DNA of 64,000 nucleotides from Bacteroides fluxus YIT 12057. Lineage in GTDB: Bacteria; Bacteroidota; Bacteroidia; Bacteroidales; Bacteroidaceae. This document shows positions 41,154-51,427 of the stretch, in pieces (within the stretch, counting starts at the first letter, position 1; every line of letters starts with the position of its first letter). The notes beneath the pieces are model-generated. The model was given only the letters and a program-made list of their open reading frames with translations, did no database searches and was not told the DNA's origin. A program made the position numbers and the translations under genes. Where the stretch lies: the NCBI RefSeq assembly GCF_000195635.1, contig NZ_GL882630.1, positions 62,001 to 126,000 of the forward strand, in the 5' to 3' direction.

Positions 41154-41419
41154 TGAGCTTGATGGAAGCAAGAAATTTAAGAAAAGAAAGAACTGGGGTT
41201 GTGCTGAGCAATAAGATGGAAAAAACCATCACAGTAGCAGCTAAGTTTAAGGAGAAACACCCCATATATGGTAAGTTCGTTAGCAAGACGAAGAAGTACC
41301 ATGCTCATGATGAAAAGAATGAGTGCAATATCGGTGATACTGTACGCATCATGGAAACTCGTCCTTTGAGCAAGACTAAGAGATGGAGATTGGTAGAAAT
41401 AATTGAAAGAGCTAAGTAA
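41150..41419 (+). CDS. rpsQ: 30S ribosomal protein S17
   Basis: 89 residues, OB fold that binds 16S rRNA early. Motifs [20 protein letters not shown] and [20 protein letters not shown]. Three ATG codons lie close together; the first (41150) overlaps the rpmC stop and the one at 41162 (MEARNLRKE) is the most family-like start, so the first four residues are uncertain. Confidence 0.96.
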   Translation: MMSLMEARNLRKERTGVVLSNKMEKTITVAAKFKEKHPIYGKFVSKTKKYHAHDEKNECNIGDTVRIMETRPLSKTKRWRLVEIIERAK

Positions 41420-41421
41420 TT

Positions 41422-41787
41422 ATGATACAAGTAGAATCCAGACTTACAGTATGTGATAACAGTGGGGCAAAAGAGGCTCTCTGTATCCGCGTTTTAGGCG
41501 GTACAGGTCGTCGCTATGCTTCTGTAGGGGACGTGATTGTTGTTTCTGTAAAGAGCGTTATCCCTTCAAGTGATATTAAAAAAGGTGCAGTGTCTAAGGC
41601 TCTGATCGTACGTACTAAGAAAGAAATCCGTCGTGCTGATGGTTCTTACATACGTTTTGATGATAATGCTTGCGTTTTGTTGAACAATGCAGGTGAAATT
41701 AGAGGTAGTCGTATTTTCGGTCCGGTAGCTCGTGAACTTCGTGCTGCTAACATGAAAGTTGTGTCACTCGCTCCTGAAGTACTTTAA
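41422..41787 (+). CDS. rplN: 50S ribosomal protein L14
   Basis: 121 residues; forms a bridge to 16S rRNA and is the binding site of RsfS. Signature [20 protein letters not shown]. Two bases after rpsQ. Confidence 0.98.
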   Translation: MIQVESRLTVCDNSGAKEALCIRVLGGTGRRYASVGDVIVVSVKSVIPSSDIKKGAVSKALIVRTKKEIRRADGSYIRFDDNACVLLNNAGEIRGSRIFGPVARELRAANMKVVSLAPEVL

Positions 41788-41807
41788 TATTGTAAAAGAT
41801 TTAAGTA

Positions 41808-42140
41808 ATGAGTAAATTACATATTAAAAAAGGCGATACAGTTTACGTAAATGCTGGTGAAGACAAGGGCAAGACTGGTCGTGTATTGAAGGTTCTTGTT
41901 GATAAAAACCGTGCAATTGTTGAAGGTATCAACATGGTGTCTAAGAGCACAAAACCTAATGCAAAGAACCCGCAAGGTGGTATTGTGAAGCAAGAAGCTT
42001 CGATCCATTTGTCAAACTTGAATCCGGTTGATCCAAAGACTGGCAAAGCAACGCGTGTTGGTAGAAAAGTAAGTACTGATTCCAATGGGAAGAAGACTTT
42101 AGTGCGTTATTCTAAAAAATCAGGAGAGGAGATTAAGTAA
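41808..42140 (+). CDS. rplX: 50S ribosomal protein L24
   Basis: 110 residues; assembly starter with a KOW motif ([20 protein letters not shown]). Its last base is the first base of rplE (TAATG). Confidence 0.97.
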   Translation: MSKLHIKKGDTVYVNAGEDKGKTGRVLKVLVDKNRAIVEGINMVSKSTKPNAKNPQGGIVKQEASIHLSNLNPVDPKTGKATRVGRKVSTDSNGKKTLVRYSKKSGEEIK

Positions 42141-42697
42141 TGAGTAATACTGCTAGCCTTAAGAAAGAATATGCAGAGCGTATTGCGCCTGCATTGAAAT
42201 CACAGTTCCAGTATTCTTCTTCAATGCAGGTACCCGTACTTAAGAAGATTGTTATCAATCAGGGATTAGGTATGGCTGTTGCTGATAAGAAGATTATCGA
42301 AGTGGCAATTAACGAAATGAGTGCTATCACAGGTCAAAAAGCCGTAGCAACCATATCTCGTAAAGATATTGCAAACTTTAAGTTGCGTAAGAAAATGCCG
42401 ATTGGTGTTATGGTAACTTTGCGTCGTGAAAGAATGTACGAATTCCTTGAGAAATTGGTTCGTGTAGCTCTTCCGCGTATCCGTGACTTCAAAGGCATCG
42501 AAAGTAAGTTTGATGGTAAGGGAAACTATACCCTTGGTATTCAGGAACAAATCATTTTCCCTGAAATTAATATCGATAGTATTACCAGAATTCTCGGAAT
42601 GAATATTACCTTTGTAACCTCTGCGCAAACAGATGAAGAAGGGTATGCCTTGTTGAAAGAATTCGGTTTACCGTTTAAGAACGCTAAAAAAGATTGA
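42140..42697 (+). CDS. rplE: 50S ribosomal protein L5
   Basis: 185 residues; binds 5S rRNA and touches P-site tRNA. Motifs: [32 protein letters not shown], and [11 protein letters not shown]. Confidence 0.98.
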   Translation: MSNTASLKKEYAERIAPALKSQFQYSSSMQVPVLKKIVINQGLGMAVADKKIIEVAINEMSAITGQKAVATISRKDIANFKLRKKMPIGVMVTLRRERMYEFLEKLVRVALPRIRDFKGIESKFDGKGNYTLGIQEQIIFPEINIDSITRILGMNITFVTSAQTDEEGYALLKEFGLPFKNAKKD

Positions 42698-42703
42698 TAA
42701 ATT

Positions 42704-43003
42704 ATGGCAAAAGAATCAATGAAAGCACGTGAAGTAAGACGTGCTAAATTAGTAGCCAAATATGCCGAGAAGAGAGCTGCGCTGAAAGAAATCGTTAGAA
42801 CAGGTGAACCTGCTGACGCTTTTGAAGCTGCACAGAAACTTCAGGGACTGCCGAAGAATTCTAATCCGATCCGTTTGCACAACCGTTGCAAGTTGACTGG
42901 TCGTCCGAAAGGATATATCCGTCAGTTCGGTATTTCAAGAATCCAGTTCCGTGAAATGGCCTCCAATGGTCTTATTCCCGGTGTAAAAAAAGCAAGCTGG
43001 TAA
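42704..43003 (+). CDS. rpsN: 30S ribosomal protein S14 (zinc-free type)
   Basis: 99 residues, the long form. The region that in the zinc form has two CxxC pairs has only one Cys ([15 protein letters not shown]), so this is the zinc-independent version. Ends [11 protein letters not shown] as in the family. Confidence 0.97.
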   Translation: MAKESMKAREVRRAKLVAKYAEKRAALKEIVRTGEPADAFEAAQKLQGLPKNSNPIRLHNRCKLTGRPKGYIRQFGISRIQFREMASNGLIPGVKKASW

Positions 43004-43057
43004 TTATTGTTTTTAAATATTGTCAGGGAAGGCCTGATTAATTTAATTTATTTTTAT

Positions 43058-43453
43058 ATGACTGATCCAATAGCAGATTATTTGACGAGGTTGCGGAACG
43101 CTATTCAAGCGAAGCACAGAGTTGTGGAAGTTCCGGCTTCTAATTTGAAAAAAGAAATCACTAAGATTCTTTTTGAAAAAGGCTACATCCTTAATTATAA
43201 GTTTGTAGAAGATGGTCCCCAAGGCACGATTAAGGTTGCCTTGAAGTATGATCCGGTTAACAAAGTTAACGCTATCAAGAAACTGGAAAGAATTTCTTCT
43301 CCGGGTTTGCGTCAATATACTGGTTATAAAGACATGCCGCGTGTTATTAATGGTTTGGGTATTGCTATAATATCTACTTCCAAAGGTGTAATGACCAACA
43401 AAGAAGCCGCTGAACTGAAAATCGGTGGTGAAGTTTTGTGTTATGTATATTAA
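43058..43453 (+). CDS. rpsH: 30S ribosomal protein S8
   Basis: 131 residues; central-domain rRNA binder and, in E. coli, repressor of the spc operon. Start MTDPIADYLTRLRNA is typical, so the ATG at 43058 is used rather than one 17 codons upstream. Ends ELKIGGEVLCYVY. Confidence 0.97.
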   Translation: MTDPIADYLTRLRNAIQAKHRVVEVPASNLKKEITKILFEKGYILNYKFVEDGPQGTIKVALKYDPVNKVNAIKKLERISSPGLRQYTGYKDMPRVINGLGIAIISTSKGVMTNKEAAELKIGGEVLCYVY

Positions 43454-43468
43454 TAGGAGGAAATAGCA

Positions 43469-44038
43469 ATGTCAAGAATAGGAAAATTACCCATTAGTAT
43501 TCCCACTGGAGTAACAGTTACTCTGAAGGATGATGTGGTTACCGTAAAGGGACCCAAAGGTGAAATGAGCCAATATGTAAATCCTGCTATCAATGTTGCC
43601 GTCGAAGAAGGTCATATTGTTTTGTCAGAGAATGAAAATGCAATGTTGGATAACCCCAAGCAGAAGCATGCATTCCACGGTTTGTACCGTTCATTGGTTC
43701 ACAATATGGTTGTTGGCGTATCTGAAGGATATAAGAAAGAGTTGGAATTGGTCGGTGTAGGTTACCGTGCTTCTAACCAAGGTAATATCATTGAACTGGC
43801 TTTAGGTTATACTCATAATATCTTTATACAGTTGCCTCCTGAAGTGAAGGTTGAGACTAAGTCTGAAAGAAATAAGAATCCTCTTATTATTTTGGAATCT
43901 TGCGACAAGCAGTTACTTGGTCAAATTTGCTCTAAAATACGTTCTTTCCGTAAGCCTGAACCGTATAAGGGTAAGGGTATTAAGTTTGTTGGCGAAGAAA
44001 TTCGTAGAAAGTCTGGTAAATCAGCCGGTGCTAAATAA
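43469..44038 (+). CDS. rplF: 50S ribosomal protein L6
   Basis: 189 residues, two similar domains near the factor-binding site. Motifs MSRIGKLPISIPTGVTVT and PEPYKGKGIKFVGEEIRRK. TAGGAGG (43454-43460) lies 8 bases before its ATG. Confidence 0.98.
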   Translation: MSRIGKLPISIPTGVTVTLKDDVVTVKGPKGEMSQYVNPAINVAVEEGHIVLSENENAMLDNPKQKHAFHGLYRSLVHNMVVGVSEGYKKELELVGVGYRASNQGNIIELALGYTHNIFIQLPPEVKVETKSERNKNPLIILESCDKQLLGQICSKIRSFRKPEPYKGKGIKFVGEEIRRKSGKSAGAK

Positions 44039-44058
44039 TCATTTAAATTGATAGTATT

Positions 44059-44403
44059 ATGACAACAAAAATAGAAAGACGAATTAAGATCAAATATAGA
44101 GTACGCAATAAAATTTCAGGTTCTACTGAATGCCCGCGTATGAGTGTATTTAGAAGTAATAAGCAAATCTATGTTCAGATTATCGATGACTTGTCTGGTA
44201 AGACTTTGGCTGCCGCTTCTTCTTTGGGTATGACTGATAAAATGCCTAAAAAAGAGCAAGCTGCTAAAGTAGGTGAACTGATTGCGAAAAAAGCTCAAGA
44301 AGCAGGTATTACTACTGTTGTTTTTGACCGTAATGGTTACTTGTATCATGGGAGAGTAAAAGAGGTGGCTGATGCTGCCCGTAACGGTGGACTTAAATTT
44401 TAA
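44059..44403 (+). CDS. rplR: 50S ribosomal protein L18
   Basis: 114 residues; binds 5S rRNA with L5. Motifs RLSVFRSN-like [19 protein letters not shown] and [20 protein letters not shown]. Confidence 0.97.
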   Translation: MTTKIERRIKIKYRVRNKISGSTECPRMSVFRSNKQIYVQIIDDLSGKTLAAASSLGMTDKMPKKEQAAKVGELIAKKAQEAGITTVVFDRNGYLYHGRVKEVADAARNGGLKF

Positions 44404-44408
44404 TCATT

Positions 44409-44927
44409 ATGGCAGGACTTAATAATAGAGTTAAGATTACGAACGATATAGAACTGAAAGACAGATTGGTTGCTATTAATCGTGTAACCAAAGTAACCAA
44501 AGGTGGTAGAACTTTTAGTTTCTCTGCTATTGTGGTAGTGGGGAATGAAGAAGGTATCATCGGTTGGGGTCTTGGCAAGGCAGGTGAAGTAACAGCTGCG
44601 ATTGCCAAAGGTGTTGAATCTGCGAAGAAGAATCTGACAAAGGTGCCTGTATTGAAGGGTACTGTTCCTCACGAGCAGTCTGCTAAGTTTGGTGGTGCTG
44701 AGGTGTTTATCAAACCGGCTTCTCACGGTACTGGTGTTGTGGCTGGTGGTGCAATGCGTGCAGTATTGGAGAGTGTTGGTGTAACGGATGTTTTGGCCAA
44801 GTCAAAAGGTTCTTCTAACCCGCACAACTTGGTGAAGGCTACTATCTTGGCATTAAGCGAGATGCGTGATGCCCGTATGGTTGCTCAGAACAGAGGAATT
44901 AGTATGGAAAAAGTATTTAGAGGATAA
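44409..44927 (+). CDS. rpsE: 30S ribosomal protein S5
   Basis: 172 residues; double-stranded-RNA-binding type N-domain with [19 protein letters not shown] and the C-domain motif [19 protein letters not shown]. Important for decoding accuracy; spectinomycin-site loop is present. Confidence 0.98.
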   Translation: MAGLNNRVKITNDIELKDRLVAINRVTKVTKGGRTFSFSAIVVVGNEEGIIGWGLGKAGEVTAAIAKGVESAKKNLTKVPVLKGTVPHEQSAKFGGAEVFIKPASHGTGVVAGGAMRAVLESVGVTDVLAKSKGSSNPHNLVKATILALSEMRDARMVAQNRGISMEKVFRG

Positions 44928-44936
44928 GGAGGAATT

Positions 44937-45113
44937 ATGTCGACTATAAAGATTAAACAAGTTAAAAGTAGAATTGGTGCTCCTGCTGATCAGAAGAGAA
45001 CTCTTGATGCACTGGGGCTTCATAAGTTGAATCGTGTGGTTGAACACGAATGTACTCCTTCAATTCTTGGAATGGTGGATAAGGTTAAACACTTGGTTAC
45101 CATTGTTAAGTAA
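44937..45113 (+). CDS. rpmD: 50S ribosomal protein L30
   Basis: 58 residues: MSTIKIKQVKSRIGAPADQK, ending MVDKVKHLVTIVK. Ferredoxin-like fold of the family. AAGGAGG overlaps the rpsE stop (44926-44932), 4 bases before the ATG. Confidence 0.97.
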   Translation: MSTIKIKQVKSRIGAPADQKRTLDALGLHKLNRVVEHECTPSILGMVDKVKHLVTIVK

Positions 45114-45143
45114 TTATTTGTTGAATATAAAACGAATTACAAT

Positions 45144-45590
45144 ATGAACTTAAGTAATTTAAAACCTGCGGAGGGATCTACTAAAACAAGAAAGAGAATT
45201 GGACGTGGTCCTGGTTCTGGCTTGGGAGGTACTTCTACGAGAGGTCATAAAGGAGCTAAATCAAGATCTGGATACTCTAAGAAAATTGGTTTTGAAGGTG
45301 GTCAGATGCCTCTTCAACGTCGTGTTCCTAAGTTTGGCTTTAAAAATATCAATCGTGTAGAATATAAAGCCATCAACTTGGATACAATTCAGAAACTGGC
45401 TGAAGCTAAGAATCTGCAAACTGTAAGTGTGAATGATTTCATTGCTGCCGGTTTCATTTCTGCAAGCCAGTTGGTAAAAGTATTAGGTAACGGAACTTTG
45501 ACTGCTAAGTTGGATGTACAAGCACACGCATTCTCTAAGACTGCTGTTGCTGCCATCGAAGCTGCTGGTGGACAAGTAGTAAAACTCTAA
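45144..45590 (+). CDS. rplO: 50S ribosomal protein L15
   Basis: 148 residues. The N-terminal tail threads the 23S rRNA (GRGPGSGLGGTSTRGHKGAK) and GFEGGQMPLQRRVPKFGF is the family signature. Four bases before secY. Confidence 0.98.
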   Translation: MNLSNLKPAEGSTKTRKRIGRGPGSGLGGTSTRGHKGAKSRSGYSKKIGFEGGQMPLQRRVPKFGFKNINRVEYKAINLDTIQKLAEAKNLQTVSVNDFIAAGFISASQLVKVLGNGTLTAKLDVQAHAFSKTAVAAIEAAGGQVVKL

Positions 45591-45594
45591 TTCA

Positions 45595-46938
45595 ATGAGA
45601 AAAGCTATTGAAACATTAAAGAATATATGGAAAATTGAGGATCTGAGACAACGGATCCTCATTACCATATTGTTTGTAGCAATTTACCGTTTCGGTTCGT
45701 ATGTGGTGTTGCCGGGTATCAACCCGTCAATGTTGACACAATTGCATCAACAAACAAGTGAGGGTCTTTTAGCCTTGTTAAACATGTTTTCCGGGGGAGC
45801 ATTTTCCAATGCATCCATTTTTGCATTGGGTATCATGCCGTATATCTCCGCTTCCATTGTGATTCAGTTGCTAGGTATTGCGGTTCCGTATTTCCAAAAG
45901 TTGCAGCGTGAAGGTGAGAGCGGTAGAAGAAAAATGAACCAATATACTCGTTATCTGACGATTCTTATTCTTTTGGTTCAGGCTCCTTCTTATTTGCTCA
46001 ATCTTAAAATGCAGGCTGGTCCTTCTTTAAATGCTTCATTAGATTGGACTCTGTTTATGGCTACTTCTACCATTATTTTAGCGGCTGGAAGTATGTTTAT
46101 TTTGTGGCTTGGTGAGAGAATCACGGATAAGGGTATTGGTAACGGTATTTCATTCATTATCTTGATTGGTATTATCGCCCGTCTGCCTCAGTCTTTGTTT
46201 CAGGAATTGATTTCCCGTATGACTGACAAGACTGGTGGTTTGGTGATGTTCTTGATTGAGATAGTAGTATTATTGGTTGTCATAGCTGCTGCTATTCTTT
46301 TGGTACAAGGTACAAGAAAAATTCCTGTACAGTATGCAAAGAAGATTGTGGGCAACAAGCAATATGGTGGTGCAAGACAGTACATCCCTTTAAAGGTAAA
46401 TGCTGCTGGTGTTATGCCTATCATCTTTGCTCAGGCAATCATGTTTATTCCTATTACTTTTATCGGGTTCTCAAATGTAAATAATGCGAGCGGTTTCGTA
46501 CGTGCATTTACGGATCATACAAGCTTCTGGTATAATTTGGTTTTTGCAGTAATGATTATACTCTTTACGTATTTCTATACTGCAATAACAATAAACCCGA
46601 CTCAGATGGCTGAGGATATGAAGAGAAATAACGGTTTCATCCCGGGTATCAAACCAGGTAAGAAGACTGCCGAGTATATTGATGACATTATGTCTCGTAT
46701 CACTCTGCCAGGATCTTTTTTCTTGGCCTTGGTTGCCATTATGCCTGCATTTGCCGGTGTATTCGGTGTGAAAGCTGAGTTTGCTCAATTCTTCGGTGGT
46801 ACATCTTTGTTGATTCTTGTAGGTGTTGTTCTGGATACTCTCCAACAGGTTGAAAGTCATTTGTTGATGAGACATTATGACGGTCTGCTGAAATCGGGAC
46901 GTATTAAAGGACGTAGTGGCAATGTGGCTGCATATTAA
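45595..46938 (+). CDS. secY: Preprotein translocase subunit SecY
   Basis: 447 residues and about ten membrane helices; the protein-conducting channel in the inner membrane. Motifs: ALGIMPYISASIVIQLL in the second helix (plug and pore area) and GERITDKGIGNGIS. Works with SecE (encoded at 20268) and SecA. A stretch near 110 (LQREGESGRRKMNQYTRYL) is the usual cytoplasmic loop. Confidence 0.98.
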   Translation: MRKAIETLKNIWKIEDLRQRILITILFVAIYRFGSYVVLPGINPSMLTQLHQQTSEGLLALLNMFSGGAFSNASIFALGIMPYISASIVIQLLGIAVPYFQKLQREGESGRRKMNQYTRYLTILILLVQAPSYLLNLKMQAGPSLNASLDWTLFMATSTIILAAGSMFILWLGERITDKGIGNGISFIILIGIIARLPQSLFQELISRMTDKTGGLVMFLIEIVVLLVVIAAAILLVQGTRKIPVQYAKKIVGNKQYGGARQYIPLKVNAAGVMPIIFAQAIMFIPITFIGFSNVNNASGFVRAFTDHTSFWYNLVFAVMIILFTYFYTAITINPTQMAEDMKRNNGFIPGIKPGKKTAEYIDDIMSRITLPGSFFLALVAIMPAFAGVFGVKAEFAQFFGGTSLLILVGVVLDTLQQVESHLLMRHYDGLLKSGRIKGRSGNVAAY

Positions 46939-46951
46939 TCCTTTTTGAAGA

Positions 46952-47752
46952 ATGATATTTCTTAAGACAGAAGATGAAATAGAGCTGCTCCGCAAGAGTA
47001 ATTTGCTTGTTGGAAGAACGTTGGCTGAGATAGCTAAGATAATCAAGCCGGGAGTAACGACAAAAGAGCTGGATAAGGTAGCAGAAGAATTCATTAGAGA
47101 TAATGGAGCTGTCCCTACCTTTAAAGGGTTTCCCAATCAATATGGCGATCCGTTTCCGGCTTCTGTTTGTACATCTGTCAATGATCAGGTTGTGCATGGT
47201 ATTCCGGGTGAGAATGTAGTGCTGAATGAGGGTGATATCGTCTCTGTTGATTGTGGCACTTACATGAATGGTTTTTGTGGTGATTCGGCCTATACGTTTT
47301 GTGTTGGTGAAGTGAATGAGGAGGTTCGCAAATTATTGAAGGTTACTAAAGAAGCACTTTATATAGGGATACAGAATGCCGTCCAAGGTAAAAGGTTGGG
47401 TGATATCGGATATGCGATACAACAGCATTGTGAATCTAATTCTTATGGAGTGGTTCGTGAGTTCGTCGGTCATGGTATCGGAAAGGAGATGCATGAGGAT
47501 CCTCAAGTTCCTAATTATGGTAAACGTGGTTACGGGACAATGTTGAAGAAAGGGCTTTGCATTGCGATAGAACCGATGATAACCTTGGGTAGCCGACAAA
47601 TTGTAATGGAGCGTGATGGTTGGACAGTGAGAACAAGAGACCGCAAGTGTGCTGCTCATTTTGAGCATACAATAGCAGTGGGAGCTGGTGAAGCTGATAT
47701 TTTGTCATCATTCAGATTCATTGAGGAAGTATTAGGAGATAAAGCAATTTAA
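46952..47752 (+). CDS. map: Methionine aminopeptidase, type I
   Basis: 266 residues; removes the first Met from new proteins. Metal ligands are visible: Asp residues in SVDCGTYMNGFCGDSAY, His in EFVGHGIGKEMHEDP, Glu in AIEPMITLG and Glu in HFEHTIAV. Placed between secY and infA as in many Bacteroidota and Firmicutes. Confidence 0.97.
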   Translation: MIFLKTEDEIELLRKSNLLVGRTLAEIAKIIKPGVTTKELDKVAEEFIRDNGAVPTFKGFPNQYGDPFPASVCTSVNDQVVHGIPGENVVLNEGDIVSVDCGTYMNGFCGDSAYTFCVGEVNEEVRKLLKVTKEALYIGIQNAVQGKRLGDIGYAIQQHCESNSYGVVREFVGHGIGKEMHEDPQVPNYGKRGYGTMLKKGLCIAIEPMITLGSRQIVMERDGWTVRTRDRKCAAHFEHTIAVGAGEADILSSFRFIEEVLGDKAI

Positions 47753-47761
47753 GAAATTAAT

Positions 47762-47980
47762 ATGGCAAAGCAATCTGCAATAGAACAAGATGGAGTTATA
47801 GTTGAAGCATTGTCTAATGCAATGTTTCGTGTTGAATTAGAAAACGGACATGAGATTACTGCGCATATTTCCGGTAAGATGCGGATGCATTACATCAAAA
47901 TCCTGCCGGGTGATAAAGTAAGAGTCGAAATGTCTCCTTACGATTTATCGAAAGGAAGAATTGTATTTAGATATAAATAA
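47762..47980 (+). CDS. infA: Translation initiation factor IF-1
   Basis: 72 residues, an S1-type OB fold that blocks the A site during initiation. [20 protein letters not shown] and [20 protein letters not shown] are typical. 9 bases after map. Confidence 0.98.
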   Translation: MAKQSAIEQDGVIVEALSNAMFRVELENGHEITAHISGKMRMHYIKILPGDKVRVEMSPYDLSKGRIVFRYK

Positions 47981-47989
47981 AATTAAGAT

Positions 47990-48106
47990 ATGAAAGTAAG
48001 AGCATCCTTAAAGAAACGTACGCCAGAGTGTAAGATCGTTAGACGTAATGGCCGTTTGTATGTTATTAACAAGAAAAATCCTAAGTATAAACAACGTCAA
48101 GGATAA
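47990..48106 (+). CDS. rpmJ: 50S ribosomal protein L36 (zinc-free type)
   Basis: 38 residues: [20 protein letters not shown] and a basic tail ending KYKQRQG. The zinc form has three Cys and one His; only one Cys remains here, so it does not bind zinc in the usual way. Confidence 0.95.
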   Translation: MKVRASLKKRTPECKIVRRNGRLYVINKKNPKYKQRQG

Positions 48107-48140
48107 TATTATTATTTTTGCAAAAAAAATAATTTAGTAT

Positions 48141-48521
48141 ATGGCTATAAGAATAGTTGGTGTCGATTTGCCTCAGAACAAGAGAGGTGAAATTGCGTTG
48201 ACCTATGTGTATGGAATAGGTCGTAGTAGTTCAGCAAAGATTTTGGAAAAAGCAGGTGTTGACAAAGACCTGAAAGTAAAAGACTGGACGGATGATCAAG
48301 CTGCCAAGATTCGTGAGATCATTGGTGCAGAGTATAAAGTTGAAGGTGATCTTCGCTCTGAAATTCAATTGAACATTAAGCGTTTAATGGATATCGGTTG
48401 CTACCGTGGTGTACGTCACCGTATCGGTCTTCCCGTGAGGGGTCAGAGCACAAAAAATAATGCTCGTACTCGTAAGGGTAGAAAGAAAACCGTTGCTAAT
48501 AAGAAAAAAGCTACTAAATAA
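48141..48521 (+). CDS. rpsM: 30S ribosomal protein S13
   Basis: 126 residues; contacts P-site tRNA and bridges to 50[21 protein letters not shown], then [20 protein letters not shown], and a Lys-rich tail. Confidence 0.98.
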   Translation: MAIRIVGVDLPQNKRGEIALTYVYGIGRSSSAKILEKAGVDKDLKVKDWTDDQAAKIREIIGAEYKVEGDLRSEIQLNIKRLMDIGCYRGVRHRIGLPVRGQSTKNNARTRKGRKKTVANKKKATK

Positions 48522-48532
48522 TAATTGTTGAT

Positions 48533-48922
48533 ATGGCAAAAAAAACAGTTGCAGCAAAAAAGAGAAATGTAAAGGTAGATGCTAATGGACAGTTGCATGT
48601 TCATTCATCTTTCAACAACATTATTGTTTCTCTGGCAAATAGTGAAGGTCAGATTATTTCTTGGTCTTCTGCTGGAAAGATGGGATTTAGAGGTTCTAAG
48701 AAGAACACTCCTTACGCAGCACAGATGGCTGCACAAGATTGTGCTAAGATAGCATACGATCTTGGTTTGAGAAAGGTAAAAGCATATGTGAAGGGTCCAG
48801 GTAACGGACGTGAGTCTGCTATTAGAACTATCCACGGTGCAGGTATCGAAGTTACTGAAATCATTGATGTAACTCCGCTTCCACATAATGGTTGTCGTCC
48901 TCCGAAAAGACGTAGAGTTTAA
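48533..48922 (+). CDS. rpsK: 30S ribosomal protein S11
   Basis: 129 residues; platform protein. Motifs [34 protein letters not shown] and the C-terminal [15 protein letters not shown]. Confidence 0.98.
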   Translation: MAKKTVAAKKRNVKVDANGQLHVHSSFNNIIVSLANSEGQIISWSSAGKMGFRGSKKNTPYAAQMAAQDCAKIAYDLGLRKVKAYVKGPGNGRESAIRTIHGAGIEVTEIIDVTPLPHNGCRPPKRRRV

Positions 48923-49034
48923 TTTACCTTTAATAAAAATGACACTTGATTTTGTTATTGGATTGTAATTCTTCTCTGCAATCGCGGCTGCAACAAATTG
49001 AGTTCATGAATAAACAATTAAATATTTAAAAGAA

Positions 49035-49640
49035 ATGGCTAGATATACTGGACCAAAATCAAGAATAGCCCGTAAATTCGGTGAAGGTATCTTTGGAGCA
49101 GATAAAGTATTGTCAAAGAAGAACTATCCTCCCGGACAGCATGGTAATTCAAGAAAAAGAAAAACTTCTGAATATGGTGTTCAACTTCGTGAGAAACAGA
49201 AAGCCAAATACACCTATGGAGTTTTAGAAAAACAATTCCGCAATTTGTTTGAGAAGGCAGAAACAGCTAAAGGTATTACCGGTGAAATTCTCCTCCAGTT
49301 GCTTGAAGGTCGTCTTGACAACATCGTATTCCGTTTAGGTATTGCTCCTACTCGTGCTGCTGCCCGTCAGTTGGTAAGTCACAAGCACATTACTGTGAAC
49401 GGTGAGGTAGTAAATGTTCCTTCATATGCTGTAAAACCAGGTCAAGTGATTGGAGTTCGTGAAAGATCTAAATCTTTGGAAGTAATCGCTAACTCATTGG
49501 CTGGCTTTAATCACAGCAAATATCCTTGGTTGGAATGGGATGATAACTCTAAGGTTGGTAAATTGTTGCATGTACCTGAAAGAGCAGACATTCCTGAAAA
49601 CATTAAAGAACATTTGATCGTAGAATTGTATTCTAAATAA
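49035..49640 (+). CDS. rpsD: 30S ribosomal protein S4
   Basis: 201 residues; early assembly protein with an S4 RNA-binding domain ([20 protein letters not shown]). The N-terminus lacks the four Cys of the zinc form. A 112-base gap before it (48923-49034) contains a TGCA-rich dyad and could hold a site for S4 repression, as in other bacteria; no promoter box is seen. Confidence 0.98.
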   Translation: MARYTGPKSRIARKFGEGIFGADKVLSKKNYPPGQHGNSRKRKTSEYGVQLREKQKAKYTYGVLEKQFRNLFEKAETAKGITGEILLQLLEGRLDNIVFRLGIAPTRAAARQLVSHKHITVNGEVVNVPSYAVKPGQVIGVRERSKSLEVIANSLAGFNHSKYPWLEWDDNSKVGKLLHVPERADIPENIKEHLIVELYSK

Positions 49641-49651
49641 TAATTAATTTC

Positions 49652-50644
49652 ATGGCGATATTAGCATTTCAAAAACCTGATAAAGTATTAATGTTGGAAG
49701 CGGATTCAAGATTCGGTAAATTCGAATTCCGTCCGTTGGAGCCCGGTTTTGGTATTACCGTTGGTAATGCACTGCGCCGCATCCTACTTTCGTCATTGGA
49801 AGGTTTTGCTATCACTACTATCAAGATTGATGGTGTTGAGCACGAATTCTCCAGTGTTCCGGGAGTTAAAGAGGATGTTACTAACATTATCTTGAATCTG
49901 AAACAGGTGAGATTCAAGCAAGTAGTTGAAGAGTTCGAGAGTGAAAAAGTAAGTATTACAATCGAGAATTCAAGTGAATTTAAGGCAGGTGACATAGGTA
50001 AGTATCTGACTGGATTTGAAGTGTTAAATCCTGAATTAGTTATTTGTCATTTAGATTCAAAGTCAACTATGCAGATAGACATTACGATTAACAAAGGTCG
50101 TGGTTATGTTCCTGCTGACGAGAACCGCGAATATTGTACCGACGTAAACGTAATTCCTATCGATTCTATTTATACTCCGATACGCAATGTGAAGTATCAG
50201 GTAGAAAACTTCCGTGTAGAGCAGAAGACTGACTACGAGAAGCTGGTGCTTGAAATTGCTACCGACGGTTCCATTCATCCGAAAGAAGCTCTGAAAGAAG
50301 CCGCAAAGATTCTTATTTATCATTTCATGCTTTTCTCTGACGAGAAGATTACATTGGAAAGCAACGATGTTGACGGCAATGAAGAATTTGACGAAGAAGT
50401 TCTGCATATGCGTCAGTTGTTGAAAACCAAACTTGTTGATATGGATCTTTCGGTTCGTGCTCTCAACTGCTTGAAAGCTGCTGATGTAGAGACCCTTGGT
50501 GACTTGGTACAGTTCAACAAGACTGATTTGCTGAAGTTCAGAAATTTCGGAAAGAAATCGCTCACCGAGCTTGATGATTTGCTGGAGAGTCTGAGTCTGT
50601 CGTTTGGAACTGATATTTCTAAATATAAATTAGATAAAGAATAA
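49652..50644 (+). CDS. rpoA: DNA-directed RNA polymerase alpha subunit
   Basis: 330 residues: N-terminal dimerisation domain with [20 protein letters not shown], a linker near 240, and a C-terminal domain (about 255-325) that binds DNA and activators ([18 protein letters not shown] and [20 protein letters not shown]). Confidence 0.99.
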   Translation: MAILAFQKPDKVLMLEADSRFGKFEFRPLEPGFGITVGNALRRILLSSLEGFAITTIKIDGVEHEFSSVPGVKEDVTNIILNLKQVRFKQVVEEFESEKVSITIENSSEFKAGDIGKYLTGFEVLNPELVICHLDSKSTMQIDITINKGRGYVPADENREYCTDVNVIPIDSIYTPIRNVKYQVENFRVEQKTDYEKLVLEIATDGSIHPKEALKEAAKILIYHFMLFSDEKITLESNDVDGNEEFDEEVLHMRQLLKTKLVDMDLSVRALNCLKAADVETLGDLVQFNKTDLLKFRNFGKKSLTELDDLLESLSLSFGTDISKYKLDKE

Positions 50645-50647
50645 AAA

Positions 50648-51133
50648 ATGAGACATAATAAAAAATTCAACCATTTGGGTCGTACTGCTTCTCATAGAAA
50701 CGCTATGTTAGCTAATATGGCGTGTTCTTTGATTAAGCACAAAAGAATCACTACGACCGTTGCAAAGGCTAAAGCTTTGAAGAAGTTTGTTGAGCCTTTG
50801 ATAACTAAGTCTAAAGATGATACGACTAATTCCCGTCGTGTTGTATTTAGCAATTTGCAAGACAAGTATGCTGTAACTGAATTGTTTAAAGAAATCTCTG
50901 TGAAGATTGCCGATCGTCCGGGTGGTTACACTCGTATTATCAAGACTGGTAACCGTTTGGGTGACAATGCAGAAATGTGCTTCATTGAACTCGTTGACTA
51001 CAACGACAACATGGCTAAGGACAAAGTTGCTAAGAAAGCTACTCGTACCCGTCGTTCAAAGAAAGCTGCTGCTGAAGCTGCGCCTGCTGCAGAAACTGCT
51101 GCTCCTGTTGCTGAAGAAGCTAAGGCAGAATAA
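50648..51133 (+). CDS. rplQ: 50S ribosomal protein L17
   Basis: 161 residues. The core (about 1-120) has [20 protein letters not shown]; the last 40 residues are an Ala/Lys/Glu-rich low-complexity tail ([20 protein letters not shown]) absent from E. coli, common in Bacteroidota. Last gene of the ribosomal block. Confidence 0.97.
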   Translation: MRHNKKFNHLGRTASHRNAMLANMACSLIKHKRITTTVAKAKALKKFVEPLITKSKDDTTNSRRVVFSNLQDKYAVTELFKEISVKIADRPGGYTRIIKTGNRLGDNAEMCFIELVDYNDNMAKDKVAKKATRTRRSKKAAAEAAPAAETAAPVAEEAKAE

Positions 51134-51160
51134 ATTCAACTATTCTTTTTTATATATAGA

Positions 51161-51194
51161 AAGAAGGCATCCCGTCACGGATGCCTTCTTTTTT
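51161..51194 (+). terminator. Terminator after rplQ
   Basis: A 12-base perfect stem (AAGAAGGCATCC with GGATGCCTTCTT), 6-base loop, then a T tract. It closes the ribosomal protein transcription unit. Confidence 0.92.
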
Positions 51195-51222
51195 ATGCCA
51201 TTCTTTGAGTATCCATTTTTAT

Positions 51223-51248
51223 CTTTCCCGTTATTCTTTCCCGTTATT
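51223..51248 (+). repeat. 13-base tandem duplication
   Basis: CTTTCCCGTTATT occurs twice in direct tandem, in the 233-base gap (51195-51427) after the ribosomal cluster. Nothing else recognisable is in this gap except the promoter box at 51411. Confidence 0.8.
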
Positions 51249-51410
51249 CTTTTTCCGGGTATATTTCTGTCTTCATTCCGCCAGATTCTGTGGAAATAGG
51301 TAAAAGGCGAGGAAAGCAGGTCAGGAAGACCGTTTCTTTTATATTTCCCCTAAATCATTGAACAAACATTAAAAGATGTGTGAGTAAAACAATCCTATGA
51401 AAGAAACTGT

Positions 51411-51418
51411 TATATTTG
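51411..51418 (+). promoter_or_regulatory. -7 box giving a nearly leaderless transcript
   Basis: TATATTTG, a full match. The ATG of the next gene follows 9 bases later, so the expected transcript start is only a few bases before the start codon. The -33 region is a poor match. Confidence 0.5.
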
Positions 51419-51427
51419 CAGGTAGAT

